From Desulfovibrio sp. (GTDB lineage: Bacteria > Desulfobacterota > Desulfovibrionia > Desulfovibrionales > Desulfovibrionaceae): 55,722 nucleotides of DNA. Position numbers and translations under genes: made by a program. Every line of letters begins with the position of its first letter. Positions within the stretch are counted from its first letter, which is position 1. Location: contig JAITRF010000130.1 in assembly GCA_031288535.1 (NCBI GenBank), positions 1 to 55,722 of the forward strand, given 5' to 3'. Positions 9,320 to 19,623 of the stretch are shown in pieces. The notes beneath the pieces are model-generated. The model made no database searches. It saw nothing but the letters and a program-made list of their open reading frames with translations, and was not told where the DNA came from.

Positions 9320-11752
9320 TCAAGGCATAAGCTCCACGCGCAACGCGCGATGCGCAAAACGTCCGGCGTCGTCAAGCACCCGCAAGGTGCCGCTTCCGCC
9401 CGGCGGAACCCAGGACAGGACGGCGTCCGGGGCGCTACGGCCTATAAATTTATCCTCATAGAACCAGTAGAGTTCGCCGGCCTCCGCATCCGCCCTGGCC
9501 CGCAGGCCGATACTTCCGCCCTGGGTTCGCGAGGCGCTGCGCATATACACAAAGCCTTCTTTGGGACTCAAAATCATGGGCGCCTGCCCCAGGGCCGCCT
9601 GCTCGCACTCCGGCCCAAAAGGCGGCGGACGCTTTTTGCCCGCGCCGGCGGCGCTGAACATGGCCTGTAAATCCGAGGGCCAGAAAGCCCACACCTCGCG
9701 CCTCGTCCTTCCTTCATCCTCCACGCAGGCCCTTAGACCCGTCCGCGTATCCACCAGAATTTCCCTGTAGATTCCGGAATCCGCTATGGGCGACACACCG
9801 GGAATAAACCAGCCGCTCACCGTTTCCGGGCAGAGATCGGTTTTCACATCGCCGGTGTCGGCGCACATGCGCACGCGCTTGAGATTCAACTCGCCCATAT
9901 GCGCCAGGGGCAGATCGCGCAAATTCCCCGAAGCGTTCAGCGCCCCGGCCGCATCAAGAAAAAGAACCGCCGCCGACGACGCGCCGACAAAGGCCGGATT
10001 GGGACTGCCGTCAAAATTGCCGACCCAGACCACCAGGACGTACGGCCCGAACACCCCGGCGGCCCAGGCGTCGCGCCGCCCGTTGGAGGTGCCGGTTTTC
10101 CAGTACAGGGGAAGTTTCGGAAAATTGCGCCCGATATAGTGCATCCGCAGCGCCGAAGGATTGTCCCGCAGCATGTCCAGAGTCAGGGCCGCCGCCTCCG
10201 GCGAAAGCAGCGACGTCATGGGCAGGGCCGGGGCGGGCGCGCCGCTTTGGACCGCCCGCGCCCTTGCCGGAACGGATGCGCCAAGTCCGGAACGGAACAG
10301 CACCGGCTCCCGCCAGACCCCCCTGTTGGGCAGCATGGCGTACAAAGCGGCCAGAGAGCGCGGGCTTATTTCCCCGCCGCCCAGCACCAGGGCCAGACCA
10401 TAACGCTCCCGGTCATAGGGCAGGCCGGCGTGCCCCATCTGCAAAAAGGCGTAAAGGTCCGGACCGGACAGACGGTTGGCCAGATGCACGGCCGGGACGT
10501 TGCGGCTTAAAACCAGAGAGTCGCGCGCGGAAAGCGGCCCGCGGAACATGCCGTCGGCGTTTTCCGGATCATAGCCCCTGAAGTTCACAGGCGCGTCATA
10601 GAGCACGGTTTGCGGATGAATCAGACCCTGGTCCAAAGCCAGGGCATAAATGAAAGGCTTCAGGGTGGAGCCGGGCGAACGGCGCGCTCTGGTGCCGTCC
10701 ACCTGCCCCAAAATGGCGCGGTCGTGAAAATCCGCGGACCCGACCAGGGCGCGGATCTCCATGTCCGGCCAGTGCAGCAGCACCGCGCAGGCGTTGTTCA
10801 GGCCAAGGCCCGCCCCGCGCCCCGTAAAGGCGCGCACCTGCTCCTCAAGCAGGGACTGGACGCGGGAATCGATCGTGGTGTGAATCCCGGCGCCCCGTCC
10901 GGCATCGGCCAGCAGGGCTTCAGCCGCCACATGCGGAGCCATGAAGGGCAGACCGGACGTTCCCCGCACCGCTATGGGCAGATGATGGAAAAAGGCGTTG
11001 CCCGCATCCTGCGGGTGCCTGGACAGCCAAATTCCGGAAAGACGGGCGCGGGAAGCCTCAAGGGCGTGAGGGCTCTGTTTTTCGGCGCGCAGGGGATTTC
11101 TCAGGGCGGGGTTTTGCGGAACGCCCACCAGCGACAGGCTCTCCGTGAGGGTCAGATCGCGCGCCTCGGTCCCGAAATAAATCCGCGCCGCCGCGCCCGC
11201 CCCCTCTATGTTGCCTCCGTAAGGGGCGAGATTGAAATAGGCTTCCAGTATCTCCCTTTTGCCGTAATGCCTTTCCAGGGCAAGGGCGCGCCCGATCTGA
11301 CGCAGTTTGCCCGATATGTCGGAGGTATCCAGCCGATAGCGCAGGCGGGCCACCTGCATGGTGATGGTGGACGCGCCCATGCGCCGCCCGCCGAAGCAGG
11401 TGGACCAGACGGCGCGCAACACGGAAAAGGGGTTGACCCCGGGATGGCGGTAGAAATGGCGGTCCTCGTAAAGCAGGGTGGCTTCGATCAACTCGGGGGC
11501 GATGTCCTCGAGCGGGGTGTGGATGCGATATTTCTCATCTGCGGCCAGCCCCAGCCGCATGAGGTATCCGTCCCGATCAAAAACGCGCGCGGAGAAAGGC
11601 ACGCCGTCCAGCAGAGGGGGCTTGGGGACAAAGGCCCACCACAGCCCGAACCCCACGCAGAGAACGGCAGTGAGCAAAAACACCCGGCTTTTCACTCCGG
11701 CCCGCGCAAACCTGCCAACCCGAGCGCAGGGAACAAGCCCCGAGCTTCTCAC
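9320..11752 (-). CDS. pbpC: Penicillin-binding protein 1C (bifunctional peptidoglycan synthase)
   Basis: An 810-residue class A PBP of the PbpC type, which polymerises and crosslinks peptidoglycan in the periplasm. It has an N-terminal membrane anchor (about 20-45) and a GT51 transglycosylase domain with EDRHFYRHPG near residue 97 and GASTITMQVARL further on. The transpeptidase domain has the serine motif STLK near 364, SRN near 410 and KTGTS near 553. The C-terminal extension (about 700-800) is typical of PbpC. The start is GTG, and its GTGA overlaps the stop of the upstream alpha-2-macroglobulin gene by 4 bp. The same gene pair occurs in E. coli (yfhM-pbpC), where the macroglobulin is thought to trap attacking proteases while PbpC repairs the wall. 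Confidence 0.93.
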   Translation of the reverse strand: MRSSGLVPCARVGRFARAGVKSRVFLLTAVLCVGFGLWWAFVPKPPLLDGVPFSARVFDRDGYLMRLGLAADEKYRIHTPLEDIAPELIEATLLYEDRHFYRHPGVNPFSVLRAVWSTCFGGRRMGASTITMQVARLRYRLDTSDISGKLRQIGRALALERHYGKREILEAYFNLAPYGGNIEGAGAAARIYFGTEARDLTLTESLSLVGVPQNPALRNPLRAEKQSPHALEASRARLSGIWLSRHPQDAGNAFFHHLPIAVRGTSGLPFMAPHVAAEALLADAGRGAGIHTTIDSRVQSLLEEQVRAFTGRGAGLGLNNACAVLLHWPDMEIRALVGSADFHDRAILGQVDGTRARRSPGSTLKPFIYALALDQGLIHPQTVLYDAPVNFRGYDPENADGMFRGPLSARDSLVLSRNVPAVHLANRLSGPDLYAFLQMGHAGLPYDRERYGLALVLGGGEISPRSLAALYAMLPNRGVWREPVLFRSGLGASVPARARAVQSGAPAPALPMTSLLSPEAAALTLDMLRDNPSALRMHYIGRNFPKLPLYWKTGTSNGRRDAWAAGVFGPYVLVVWVGNFDGSPNPAFVGASSAAVLFLDAAGALNASGNLRDLPLAHMGELNLKRVRMCADTGDVKTDLCPETVSGWFIPGVSPIADSGIYREILVDTRTGLRACVEDEGRTRREVWAFWPSDLQAMFSAAGAGKKRPPPFGPECEQAALGQAPMILSPKEGFVYMRSASRTQGGSIGLRARADAEAGELYWFYEDKFIGRSAPDAVLSWVPPGGSGTLRVLDDAGRFAHRALRVELMP

Positions 11753-14700
11753 CGCGTCTCCACCGCCCCCGTGCCGGTGCGCGCGCGCGCCTCCGGGTCG
11801 TAAAGCGCTTCGGCATAGGTGACCGGCAGGGTGAACCGTCCCCTGTTCACAGCTTTGACGCGGTAAGCGAACATGCTTTCAGTGCCGTCAAGGGAGGCGT
11901 AGATCAGCATACGATCTTCGCGCCGCTCGACATGGACCGTGCGCATGGCCTGCACATGTTCCAGCCCGGCCGCTTTGAGCGCTTCGCGCGCGCCGCTCCC
12001 GGCTTCCTCGATCTCTCCGGCCCTTGACACCACCATTTCGAAACCACCGGGCAAAAGGGAAGTAATGGCGATATTGTCCATTTTCTCTCCGTTCAGCGTT
12101 TTCGCCCGAATCAGCACAAGCAGGTCGTCGCCCTGCCTGAGTTCGGCAAGCGGCCGCCCGTCCGGCAGAAGATAGTCCGCCTTGACCTCGATCTTTTTCG
12201 CTTCCGCGCCGGGCGGAAGCACCCGGTCGAAGCCCTCGCTGCCGATCTGCCAGTACAGACCCTTGCCGCCGGAAAAGACGAATTCGGCGATTACGGCGTC
12301 GCCGCGCAGACGTTTGACCTCGGTCCCGGAACTTTCCAGGGACAGGAGCCGGTGTTCGCGATCCACAGCTTTAATGTCAAAAGGCGTATCCGAGCTTTTC
12401 CCGGCGCTTTTAACCTGCGCCGCGGCATAGGCGGTTATGCCGCGTATGGCCTGAACCGCCCCGGTCGTGCTGTAGCAGCCTTCGGCCACGGCATTGATCA
12501 GGGCGATCAAAAGCCCGCGCCCGGCGTTGCTTTGCAGCTTGCCCGGGAAATGTTCGGCCAGCACATGCATAAACAGCCCATTGGCCCAAAGATCGCTTAT
12601 AAACCAGGAATCTCCGCGCCAGGGCGTCTTTCCCTGCGGATCCGCAAAAACCACGTCCTTGATCAAGTCCGCGGCCTCCTTGTCCTGGCGCATCAGGCTG
12701 TATGTCCCGGCGAAAAGCGCGGCGCTCACGTCTTTTCTCCAGCCGGGCAGACGTTCGTCGCAGTGCCTGATCAACCGGGAAACGTCGCGGAAGCGCTCTC
12801 CGCCCACGCCCATGGCCACGGCGCGGGTATGCGTCAGGGCGGCATAGGCGATCATGCGGGCCGAATTCAGGTCGGAGGGGAGATCGGAAAGCATGGACCG
12901 GGTCTCGGAAGCGCAGGCGGCAATCAGATCCTGCGGCGCGGAAAACCCGGACTCCTTTGCCGTCAACAGGAAATCAAGCCCGTAAACGGTCAGAAAACGC
13001 TGATTGGCATCCTGCCCCGGCCACAGGGAAAAGACGCCTCCTCTGAGCTGACGTTCCCGCAAGGTCTGCACGGCTTTGTCCACGGCCCTGACCGCGGCTT
13101 TGCCGTCCGCCCGCGCGGGCAGCAGTTCCTTGTGCCCGTGCAGCAGCGCGTAAGGGAAGGCCATGCTCAACACCTGCTCCGTGCAGCCGTGGGGGAAATC
13201 CGCCAGAAAACGCGCCGGACCCTGGACAAGCGGGAGAGGCAACCCTGACAGACCGGCCTCCACCATCGAGAACTGCGGATAGAGGTCCCGGGCCACGGGC
13301 ACCGTCTTTTCCGCCGCGTCCAGCCGTCCGGCGGCAGAGGCGCTGATGCGCGGAACAGCCGGACGCACGGACAGGGAAACCGGCCGCTGCGCGGACCTGC
13401 GTTCCCGCCCTTCCCCTACGGCGGCGGCAAGGCGCAGCACGCTCTCGCCCAGACGCTCCGTGGCCTTGAGCCGGAAAACCACCAAGGCTTCGCCCCCCTC
13501 GTCGACTGCGACCTCTTTTGCCGCTTCGCTCTCGAAAACCAGACCCGCATCGGGCAGCACCTCCAGGCTTACCATGGCGCCCTTGCCGCTGCCTTCCGCA
13601 TTGTTGGCCAAAGAGAGCGCCACGTCAAAAACATCGCCCGGAGCAACCGCCACCGGCAGGGTGGGAGTGATGATCACCGGGGCGCGCGCCGAAAGCGCGG
13701 TTTCGGATTCGCCTACGGTCCCTTCCCCCGCGGCTATGGCCATGACCCGCAGCCTGCCGTTGAAATGGGCGGGAGTATTCCAGGACAAGGTACGGGGAGA
13801 AGGTCCCACGTCCACGAGGCCAGACCAGTAGACCGCGGAATCTTCTCCCTTGCGGCGGAACGGATTCAGTTTGCTCAGGGCGTCGCGGCTCAGGTCACCG
13901 CCAAAGGCGGACTGCTGCTGTACCAGTCCGTACTCCGGCATGAGCAGGTTCCAGTTCTGGTTACCGGTGACCTCAAGCGGTTTGTCGCGCATAAACCAGG
14001 CCAGAGGCGAGGGTGTCCTGAAGCCGGTAAGCTGGAGTATCCCCTCGTCCACGGCAAAGACCAGGGCCTTGCCGGCTTTCTCCGCCCTGACCGTAATCTC
14101 CAGTTCCTCGCCCGGAACGACTTTTTCCGGGGTTTCCACGCTCAACCCCATATCGCGCCGTTCCATGTCCCCGAGAAAAGGCAGGGTCACGTTCGCGGCC
14201 GGATTGCTGTGAACGGCATCCGAAGCCGCATCCCGCAGCAAATGGACCACAAGATAGCCGCGTCCTTCAAACCCGTCGGGCAATACTATCTTTTGCACGG
14301 AATCCGTGGTCTCGGAGCGGAACCAGGCATGGGCGCGCACGGAGTCGTTTTCCAGGGTAATCAGGCCGTATCCGGCATAAGGGGCGCTGACGAACACCTG
14401 CATTTCCTCTCCGGGCCTGTAACTTTCCTTGTCCAGACGCGCGCGCAGGGTGGCATCGCGCTTGAGCCCCAGATAACGGTTCGCCCCTCCGGCAACCGTG
14501 AATTTGACGGCAGTGCGCAAGGCCCCGTTTTCGTCTTCCAGACGCAGTTCAAAATCACCCGTTTCCCCGACGGGCAAATCCAGGCCGAACCCGGAAGCCG
14601 GTATGCCGATCTTTTCCTCGCGCGTTATCCTGGTCCGGCGCCCGACTTCATACCGATAAACCCCGGAGGCGCTCTTCACCAGGACGGTTGGGTAATCCAC

Positions 14701-17604
14701 GGCCAGTATTTTCAGGTTCAGGGCTTCGGAATCCGCCGGATTGCCCGCCCGGTCCACAGAGATGAACTCCAGGCGCGCCGGGGCGTCCTTGGCCAGAAAA
14801 TCCAGATTGGCATCGCTGCGCGTGCCTATGAAACGGCTGAAGGGCGAAACCAGGGTCACGGCGCGGGTGAGCACGCTACGCCCGCCTCCGGCCTCAAAGC
14901 CCTCGGCGGAAAAGGTCAGGACATAGGTGGCCTGCTCCAGTTTGCGCAGGGGCAGGGTAAAATGCACAGTCCCCGTCTCATCCGTGAACCGTTCGCCCAG
15001 GACCCCTTCCTCAAACCGGGAACTGCCGGTCGGCGCGGGGGCGAAAAAGGAGTAATCCTGATAGCGGATGAAGCCCGCCTCGACCCGTTGCGCCCTGAAG
15101 GAGCCGCGCACCAGGCTGTTCACCGAGGGTCCGCCGTAAAGATTTTCGACGCGCGCCTCTATCTTCAGGTCTTCGGCAGAGGCGCCGCCTTCGTTCAAAA
15201 AGCGGCTGCCCACCTTGATGCGGTCGGGCTGAAAATCCTCCACCTGGACGGAGGTCGCCTCCAATTGCCGCTTGGCCAGTTCAACATTCAGATACCAGCG
15301 TCCGACTGGGGTTTCAAAGCCGGGGAAAACCGCCTCGCCGATGCCGTCCGGCCCCAGACGCACCGTCTTGACCCCCCTTTCCCTGCCCAAGGGATCGACA
15401 AGGCGCGCGAAGAGCGGCAGATCCTGCGCGGCCAGCGGATCCCAGTCCGCGTTTTTGGCGATCAGGCCGAAGCGCAACTCCTCGCCGGGACGAAAAATTC
15501 CCCGTTCGCTGAAGGCGTAGACGCTCAGCCCGTCGTTGCGCGCGCTTTCCCGCTTGTTCACTATGCCGGTTCGGATGCGTGTCTGCCGGTCCTCCTCAAT
15601 CGGCATGTAAGTCATGTCCGTGCCCAGGCGCGCCTCAATCGCCACAGGGGATTTTTCCCTGACGAAACCTTCGAGATCCGGCAAATCCGCCCTGCCCTGC
15701 GCGTCCGACGTCGCCGTAAACAGGGCCACGCCGTTGCGGGCGATGACGCGTACCTCGGCCCCGGCGGCCGGCCCGCCTTTGCCCAGGGAACTGACGAACA
15801 CGGCGCGTTCTCCGCGCAGACCCTTCTTGACGACCATGCCGAGATCGGTCAGCAGGATGAAGCGCTTTGCGCTCTTTACCTCCCTGTGCCACCTGTGTCC
15901 TTTGAGGCCGTCCATCCGTATCTGAAAGATGCCGCGCCTGCCCTCCCGCATAAGCTCGCCCAAATCCAGGAAGGCGTACTGCGGGTTGATCCCGTCCGAA
16001 CCGGGCAGATTTATGACGCCTTCCGTCGCTTCGCTGATTTCATCCAGTTCCACGGATTCATGGTCCCCGGCGATGTCCGGCTCGGTAAAGCTCCCGCTGT
16101 GGTTGGCCAGAATGTTCAGATAATCCGTCCTTACCTGCCAGATTCGCCACTTTATGGCATCCAGCCCGCGCGCTTCAAGGGCGAGTTTGCGCGCCCCGTC
16201 AAGACCGAGAATATGCCCGTCCTGCATGAAACGCAGCTCGGGCGCCAGCGCGGGCACGCGGCGCACGCCATGCCAGCCCTGGCGCATGACATAGCCGGGG
16301 GAGCCGGAAATTCCGCCCGCGCCCTCAATATAGAGAAAATGCCCGGACGGAGCGTTGTAGGAAAAGGCCAGGCTCTGCGCGAAGCCGTCGGTTTTGCCTT
16401 GCAAAGCGAGCCCGACCGCCGGAGCATCCGCCAGAATCTTGCCTGTTACGGCTTTGGGCGAATTAGCCCAATCAAAGGGCTTGTCTTTTTTGCGGTCCTC
16501 TTCCGTCGCGTACAGGGGCAAAAGCCGCCCCTTGATTGAAGCCGCGACGGCCGCAACGTCCACCGGGCAGGTAAAGTCCAGGAACACCATGGGCCGCGCC
16601 GTGGCGTTGTCGTCAATCAGCGTGCTCAGTTCCACGGAACTGACGGCGACAAAGGCATCGCGTCCCGGCGCCTTCACACCCTTACGCAAGGCGGCGGCGC
16701 TCGTCCCGTTGCCCTTGAGGCGGGACACTCCCTTGTCCACAGTGACGACAATGCTTCCGTCGGCAACAGGAAGACGCGCGACCTCCAGAACGGCCGCGCA
16801 GGAATAATCGTTTCCCCAGCGCAACGCCGGGGTCCCGGCGGCAAAACCTTCGCCTTCAAAGCTGAACCGCAGGCGTTTTTCGAGACTTTCCCGGTTCAAG
16901 GGCAGGGAACTTTTTACCTCGGCCTGGACAAGCAGGCGGGAGGAGTTCTCCGGGTCCGCGAACACCCGGGACAGATCAAGGTTCAAATCCCACTGCGGAA
17001 ACTCCGCTTCAAGACCATCATGACCCTTGGCAAGATTGATCTCCACATTTTCCCCGAAAGACGGGAGGGCGATTTTCAACTTCCGCCCCCTGGCCGGATC
17101 GGGGAGGTCTTCCAGAGCGGCGGAAAAATTCAGCCTGACCCTTCCGTTATGTTTCTCCGTTTTCCAGGCCGCCGGCAGGGGCGGCGCGAGTTTCCATTCC
17201 TCGGGACGCAGGGGGAGCTTGTCCAGAAGCTCCCTGCACTGCTCCGCATTGCCGGCATAAGAGGCGCATTTGTCCTCATCGGCAAGCAGCAGCCAGGATA
17301 CCTTCCAGACACCTTCGTCGATCTGTCCGGACAGATGTTCGACGCGCAAAAAGAGCTTCGGCTTTTTTTCCTCGCCGCTTTGCGCCGCCTCCAGTTCTTT
17401 CTGCCTTTCGGCCTGCCGCGCCGCGTCGTCCTGTTGCAGGCGGGCGGCCGGGCCGGTGGCCGGCGGCTCCAAATCCCCCGTAAATTTCCAGATGGCGATG
17501 AAGGCGACAACGACGACCAGGAACAAAAGCATCTCCCCCATCCACCCGGACGCGGGCTTTTCGGGCTGCGACGAAGGCTGGTTGCGGGCATCTTGCGTAC
17601 TCAT
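11749..17604 (-). CDS. yfhM: Bacterial alpha-2-macroglobulin (YfhM-like protease trap)
   Basis: A 1951-residue periplasmic protein of the alpha-2-macroglobulin family. Such proteins present a bait region to foreign proteases, and an internal thioester then couples to the attacker. The thioester motif is intact (GCTEQ near residue 1475), followed by the alpha-helical thioester domain. Several MG/beta-sandwich domains precede it, including the FSERGIFRPGEELRFG (MG2-like) segment. The N-terminus has one transmembrane helix (about residues 23-42, MLLFLVVVVAFIAIWKF) and no lipobox, so it is an uncleaved anchor rather than a lipoprotein as in E. coli. It is longer than the E. coli protein (about 1650 aa). 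Start chosen at MSTQDARN because AAGGAAG lies 5-7 nt upstream; an in-frame GTG 39 nt earlier has no good ribosome site. Coupled to pbpC by a 4 bp overlap. Confidence 0.92.
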   Translation of the reverse strand: MSTQDARNQPSSQPEKPASGWMGEMLLFLVVVVAFIAIWKFTGDLEPPATGPAARLQQDDAARQAERQKELEAAQSGEEKKPKLFLRVEHLSGQIDEGVWKVSWLLLADEDKCASYAGNAEQCRELLDKLPLRPEEWKLAPPLPAAWKTEKHNGRVRLNFSAALEDLPDPARGRKLKIALPSFGENVEINLAKGHDGLEAEFPQWDLNLDLSRVFADPENSSRLLVQAEVKSSLPLNRESLEKRLRFSFEGEGFAAGTPALRWGNDYSCAAVLEVARLPVADGSIVVTVDKGVSRLKGNGTSAAALRKGVKAPGRDAFVAVSSVELSTLIDDNATARPMVFLDFTCPVDVAAVAASIKGRLLPLYATEEDRKKDKPFDWANSPKAVTGKILADAPAVGLALQGKTDGFAQSLAFSYNAPSGHFLYIEGAGGISGSPGYVMRQGWHGVRRVPALAPELRFMQDGHILGLDGARKLALEARGLDAIKWRIWQVRTDYLNILANHSGSFTEPDIAGDHESVELDEISEATEGVINLPGSDGINPQYAFLDLGELMREGRRGIFQIRMDGLKGHRWHREVKSAKRFILLTDLGMVVKKGLRGERAVFVSSLGKGGPAAGAEVRVIARNGVALFTATSDAQGRADLPDLEGFVREKSPVAIEARLGTDMTYMPIEEDRQTRIRTGIVNKRESARNDGLSVYAFSERGIFRPGEELRFGLIAKNADWDPLAAQDLPLFARLVDPLGRERGVKTVRLGPDGIGEAVFPGFETPVGRWYLNVELAKRQLEATSVQVEDFQPDRIKVGSRFLNEGGASAEDLKIEARVENLYGGPSVNSLVRGSFRAQRVEAGFIRYQDYSFFAPAPTGSSRFEEGVLGERFTDETGTVHFTLPLRKLEQATYVLTFSAEGFEAGGGRSVLTRAVTLVSPFSRFIGTRSDANLDFLAKDAPARLEFISVDRAGNPADSEALNLKILAVDYPTVLVKSASGVYRYEVGRRTRITREEKIGIPASGFGLDLPVGETGDFELRLEDENGALRTAVKFTVAGGANRYLGLKRDATLRARLDKESYRPGEEMQVFVSAPYAGYGLITLENDSVRAHAWFRSETTDSVQKIVLPDGFEGRGYLVVHLLRDAASDAVHSNPAANVTLPFLGDMERRDMGLSVETPEKVVPGEELEITVRAEKAGKALVFAVDEGILQLTGFRTPSPLAWFMRDKPLEVTGNQNWNLLMPEYGLVQQQSAFGGDLSRDALSKLNPFRRKGEDSAVYWSGLVDVGPSPRTLSWNTPAHFNGRLRVMAIAAGEGTVGESETALSARAPVIITPTLPVAVAPGDVFDVALSLANNAEGSGKGAMVSLEVLPDAGLVFESEAAKEVAVDEGGEALVVFRLKATERLGESVLRLAAAVGEGRERRSAQRPVSLSVRPAVPRISASAAGRLDAAEKTVPVARDLYPQFSMVEAGLSGLPLPLVQGPARFLADFPHGCTEQVLSMAFPYALLHGHKELLPARADGKAAVRAVDKAVQTLRERQLRGGVFSLWPGQDANQRFLTVYGLDFLLTAKESGFSAPQDLIAACASETRSMLSDLPSDLNSARMIAYAALTHTRAVAMGVGGERFRDVSRLIRHCDERLPGWRKDVSAALFAGTYSLMRQDKEAADLIKDVVFADPQGKTPWRGDSWFISDLWANGLFMHVLAEHFPGKLQSNAGRGLLIALINAVAEGCYSTTGAVQAIRGITAYAAAQVKSAGKSSDTPFDIKAVDREHRLLSLESSGTEVKRLRGDAVIAEFVFSGGKGLYWQIGSEGFDRVLPPGAEAKKIEVKADYLLPDGRPLAELRQGDDLLVLIRAKTLNGEKMDNIAITSLLPGGFEMVVSRAGEIEEAGSGAREALKAAGLEHVQAMRTVHVERREDRMLIYASLDGTESMFAYRVKAVNRGRFTLPVTYAEALYDPEARARTGTGAVETR

Positions 17605-17711
17605 CGGAACTTCCTTTTGACTGGTTGTGTCATTTAAGGGCACCTCTCAAAATGCCATTTTTGGATAGATCGATCAGACAACTGCTGCATTTATAGGCAC
17701 AAATTCCACTT

Positions 17712-17742
17712 GAAAAAAGTTTTTAGAGGTTCTCTTAAAAAA
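17712..17742 (-). terminator. Possible rho-independent terminator after pckG
   Basis: On the minus strand just after the pckG stop there is a short stem (TTTTTAAGAG / CTCTAAAAA, AGAG-AAC-CTCT at its tip) followed by CTTTTTT. It would separate pckG from the yfhM-pbpC operon. The stem is weak, so the call is tentative. Confidence 0.4.
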
Positions 17743-17750
17743 TATCTGCG

Positions 17751-19589
17751 TTACTTGCGCGGCAGACTCCAGTCGGAACCGCAACGCCCGAGGCGCTGAA
17801 CCAGCATCCGCTGCTGACGCGTGAATTCCTCCGGAAGTTTGCCCATCCGCGCGAACACTTCGAGGAAGAGCCTCTGTCGTTCGGCCTCGCGCAGGGCCTC
17901 CCCGGCGTCTATGCGTGAAAGTTCGGCAAAATCCTCTCTGCTGTAGCGCAGACCTTTCCAGTAGATGTCCTCGTGGAAGGGCATGAATCCGAAGGGGCTT
18001 TCCGCTGCGCCCACGCGCCCGCGCGCCCTGTCCGCCATCCATTTCAGCACGCGCAGGTTCTGGCCGAAACCCGGCCAGAGGTAGTTCCCGGCCTCGTCCC
18101 TGCGGAACCAGTTCACCCGGAAAATCAGGGGCGGTTTCGGCACGGCACGGCCCATGCGCAGCCAGTGCGCAAAATAATCGCCCATATTATAGCCGCAAAA
18201 AGGCAGCATAGCCATGGGGTCGTAGCGGATGTCCTCGGTGCTGTCGGCGGCGGCCGTTTTTTCCGAACCCGTCGTAGCCGCCATGTACACCCCGTGCTCC
18301 CAGTTGAAGGCCTGGCAGACCAGAGGGACGTTTTTGCTCATGCGCCCGCCGAACACAAAAGCGCTGATCGGCACCCCCCCGGAGTTCTCCCAGTCCGGGT
18401 CCATGCTCGGGCACTGGAAGGCCGGGGCGGTGAAGCGCGAGTTGGGATGGGCGGCAAAACGCCCGCAGCCGGGCGTCCAGTCTTCGCCCCGCCAGTCCAC
18501 AAGATGCGCCGGAGGCTCGGCGCTCAAGCCTTCCCACCAGACATCCCCGTCGTCCGTAAGGGCCGTGTTGGTGAATATGGTTCCGGCGCGGCAGCTTACC
18601 AGGGCGTTTTTGTTGGTCAGCTGGGAAGTGCCGGGGGCGACGCCGAAAAAGCCCGCTTCGGCGTTGACGGCATAAAAACGCCCGTCCGGACCGGGTTTAA
18701 TCCAGGCGATGTCGTCGCCCACCGTATGGACCTTCCAACCCTCGAATCCGTCCGGGGGAACCAGCATGGACAGGTTGGTCTTGCCGCAGGCGCTGGGAAA
18801 AGCCGCGGCTATGTAGGTCTTTTCACCCTGCGGGTCCTCTATGCCCAGGATCAGCATATGCTCGGCCAGCCAGCCCTCGTCCCTGGCTATGACCGAGGCT
18901 ATGCGCAAAGCCAGGCATTTCTTGCCGAGCAGGGCGTTCCCGCCGTATCCGCTGCCGAAGGACCAGATTTCGCGGCTCTCCGGGTAATGCACGATATGGG
19001 TGTCAGCCGGGCGGCAGGGCCAGGACGGGTCTTTTTCCCCCGCTGCCAGGGGAACGCCGACCGAATGCACGCAGGGGACAAAGCTCCCCTCCCGCCCCAG
19101 AGCCTTGAGCGCCCTTTCGCCCATGCGCGTGGTTATGCGCATGCTGAGCGCCACATAGGGGGAATCCGTGACCTCCACGCCGATCTTCGCCATATGGGAT
19201 CCGACCGGCCCCATGCTGTAGGGCACGACGTACATCACCCGACCGCGCATGCAGTCCTTGAACAGAGAGGCGAGTCTCGCGCGCATCTGCATCGGGGCCA
19301 CCCAGTTGTTGGTGGGTCCGGCGTCAATCTCCCGTTCCGGGCAGACAAAGGTACGCTGCTCCACGCGCGCCACATCCGCCGGGTCGGAACGGCAAAGAAA
19401 ACTGCCCGGACGCTTCTTCCGATCAAGGGGGATAAAAGCCCCCCTGTCCACCAGTATCTTTTCCAGAGCGGCCCTCTCTTCTTCCGATCCGTCGCACCAG
19501 TGGACAAAATCCGGACGGCAAAGCCCCGCGATTTCATCCACCCAGTCGATGAGCGCCTTGTTGTCGGTGAACCCGGCAGTCCGGTGCAT
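17751..19589 (-). CDS. pckG: Phosphoenolpyruvate carboxykinase (GTP)
   Basis: Interconverts oxaloacetate + GTP and phosphoenolpyruvate + GDP + CO2, linking the C4 pool to gluconeogenesis or anaplerosis in the cytoplasm. Its 612 aa length is normal for the GTP-dependent family. The nucleotide P-loop with the reactive cysteine ([13 protein letters not shown]) is near residue 265; the PEPCK substrate-binding segment ([14 protein letters not shown]) and the N-terminal WCDGSEEE segment are also present. ATG start with GGAGG just upstream. It lies 34 bp after the MFS gene on the same strand, so the two are likely co-transcribed; the MFS protein might bring in a carboxylate (speculation). Confidence 0.95.
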   Translation of the reverse strand: MHRTAGFTDNKALIDWVDEIAGLCRPDFVHWCDGSEEERAALEKILVDRGAFIPLDRKKRPGSFLCRSDPADVARVEQRTFVCPEREIDAGPTNNWVAPMQMRARLASLFKDCMRGRVMYVVPYSMGPVGSHMAKIGVEVTDSPYVALSMRITTRMGERALKALGREGSFVPCVHSVGVPLAAGEKDPSWPCRPADTHIVHYPESREIWSFGSGYGGNALLGKKCLALRIASVIARDEGWLAEHMLILGIEDPQGEKTYIAAAFPSACGKTNLSMLVPPDGFEGWKVHTVGDDIAWIKPGPDGRFYAVNAEAGFFGVAPGTSQLTNKNALVSCRAGTIFTNTALTDDGDVWWEGLSAEPPAHLVDWRGEDWTPGCGRFAAHPNSRFTAPAFQCPSMDPDWENSGGVPISAFVFGGRMSKNVPLVCQAFNWEHGVYMAATTGSEKTAAADSTEDIRYDPMAMLPFCGYNMGDYFAHWLRMGRAVPKPPLIFRVNWFRRDEAGNYLWPGFGQNLRVLKWMADRARGRVGAAESPFGFMPFHEDIYWKGLRYSREDFAELSRIDAGEALREAERQRLFLEVFARMGKLPEEFTRQQRMLVQRLGRCGSDWSLPRK

Positions 19590-19623
19590 GTCTCCTCCTT
19601 ATTCGAATTCCGACTGTTCCGTT

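Noticed and set aside
13765..16539. A 924-codon open frame antisense to the alpha-2-macroglobulin gene
   Set aside because: It is a high-GC mirror frame of a gene with clear family motifs; its translation has no recognisable domain and biased composition.
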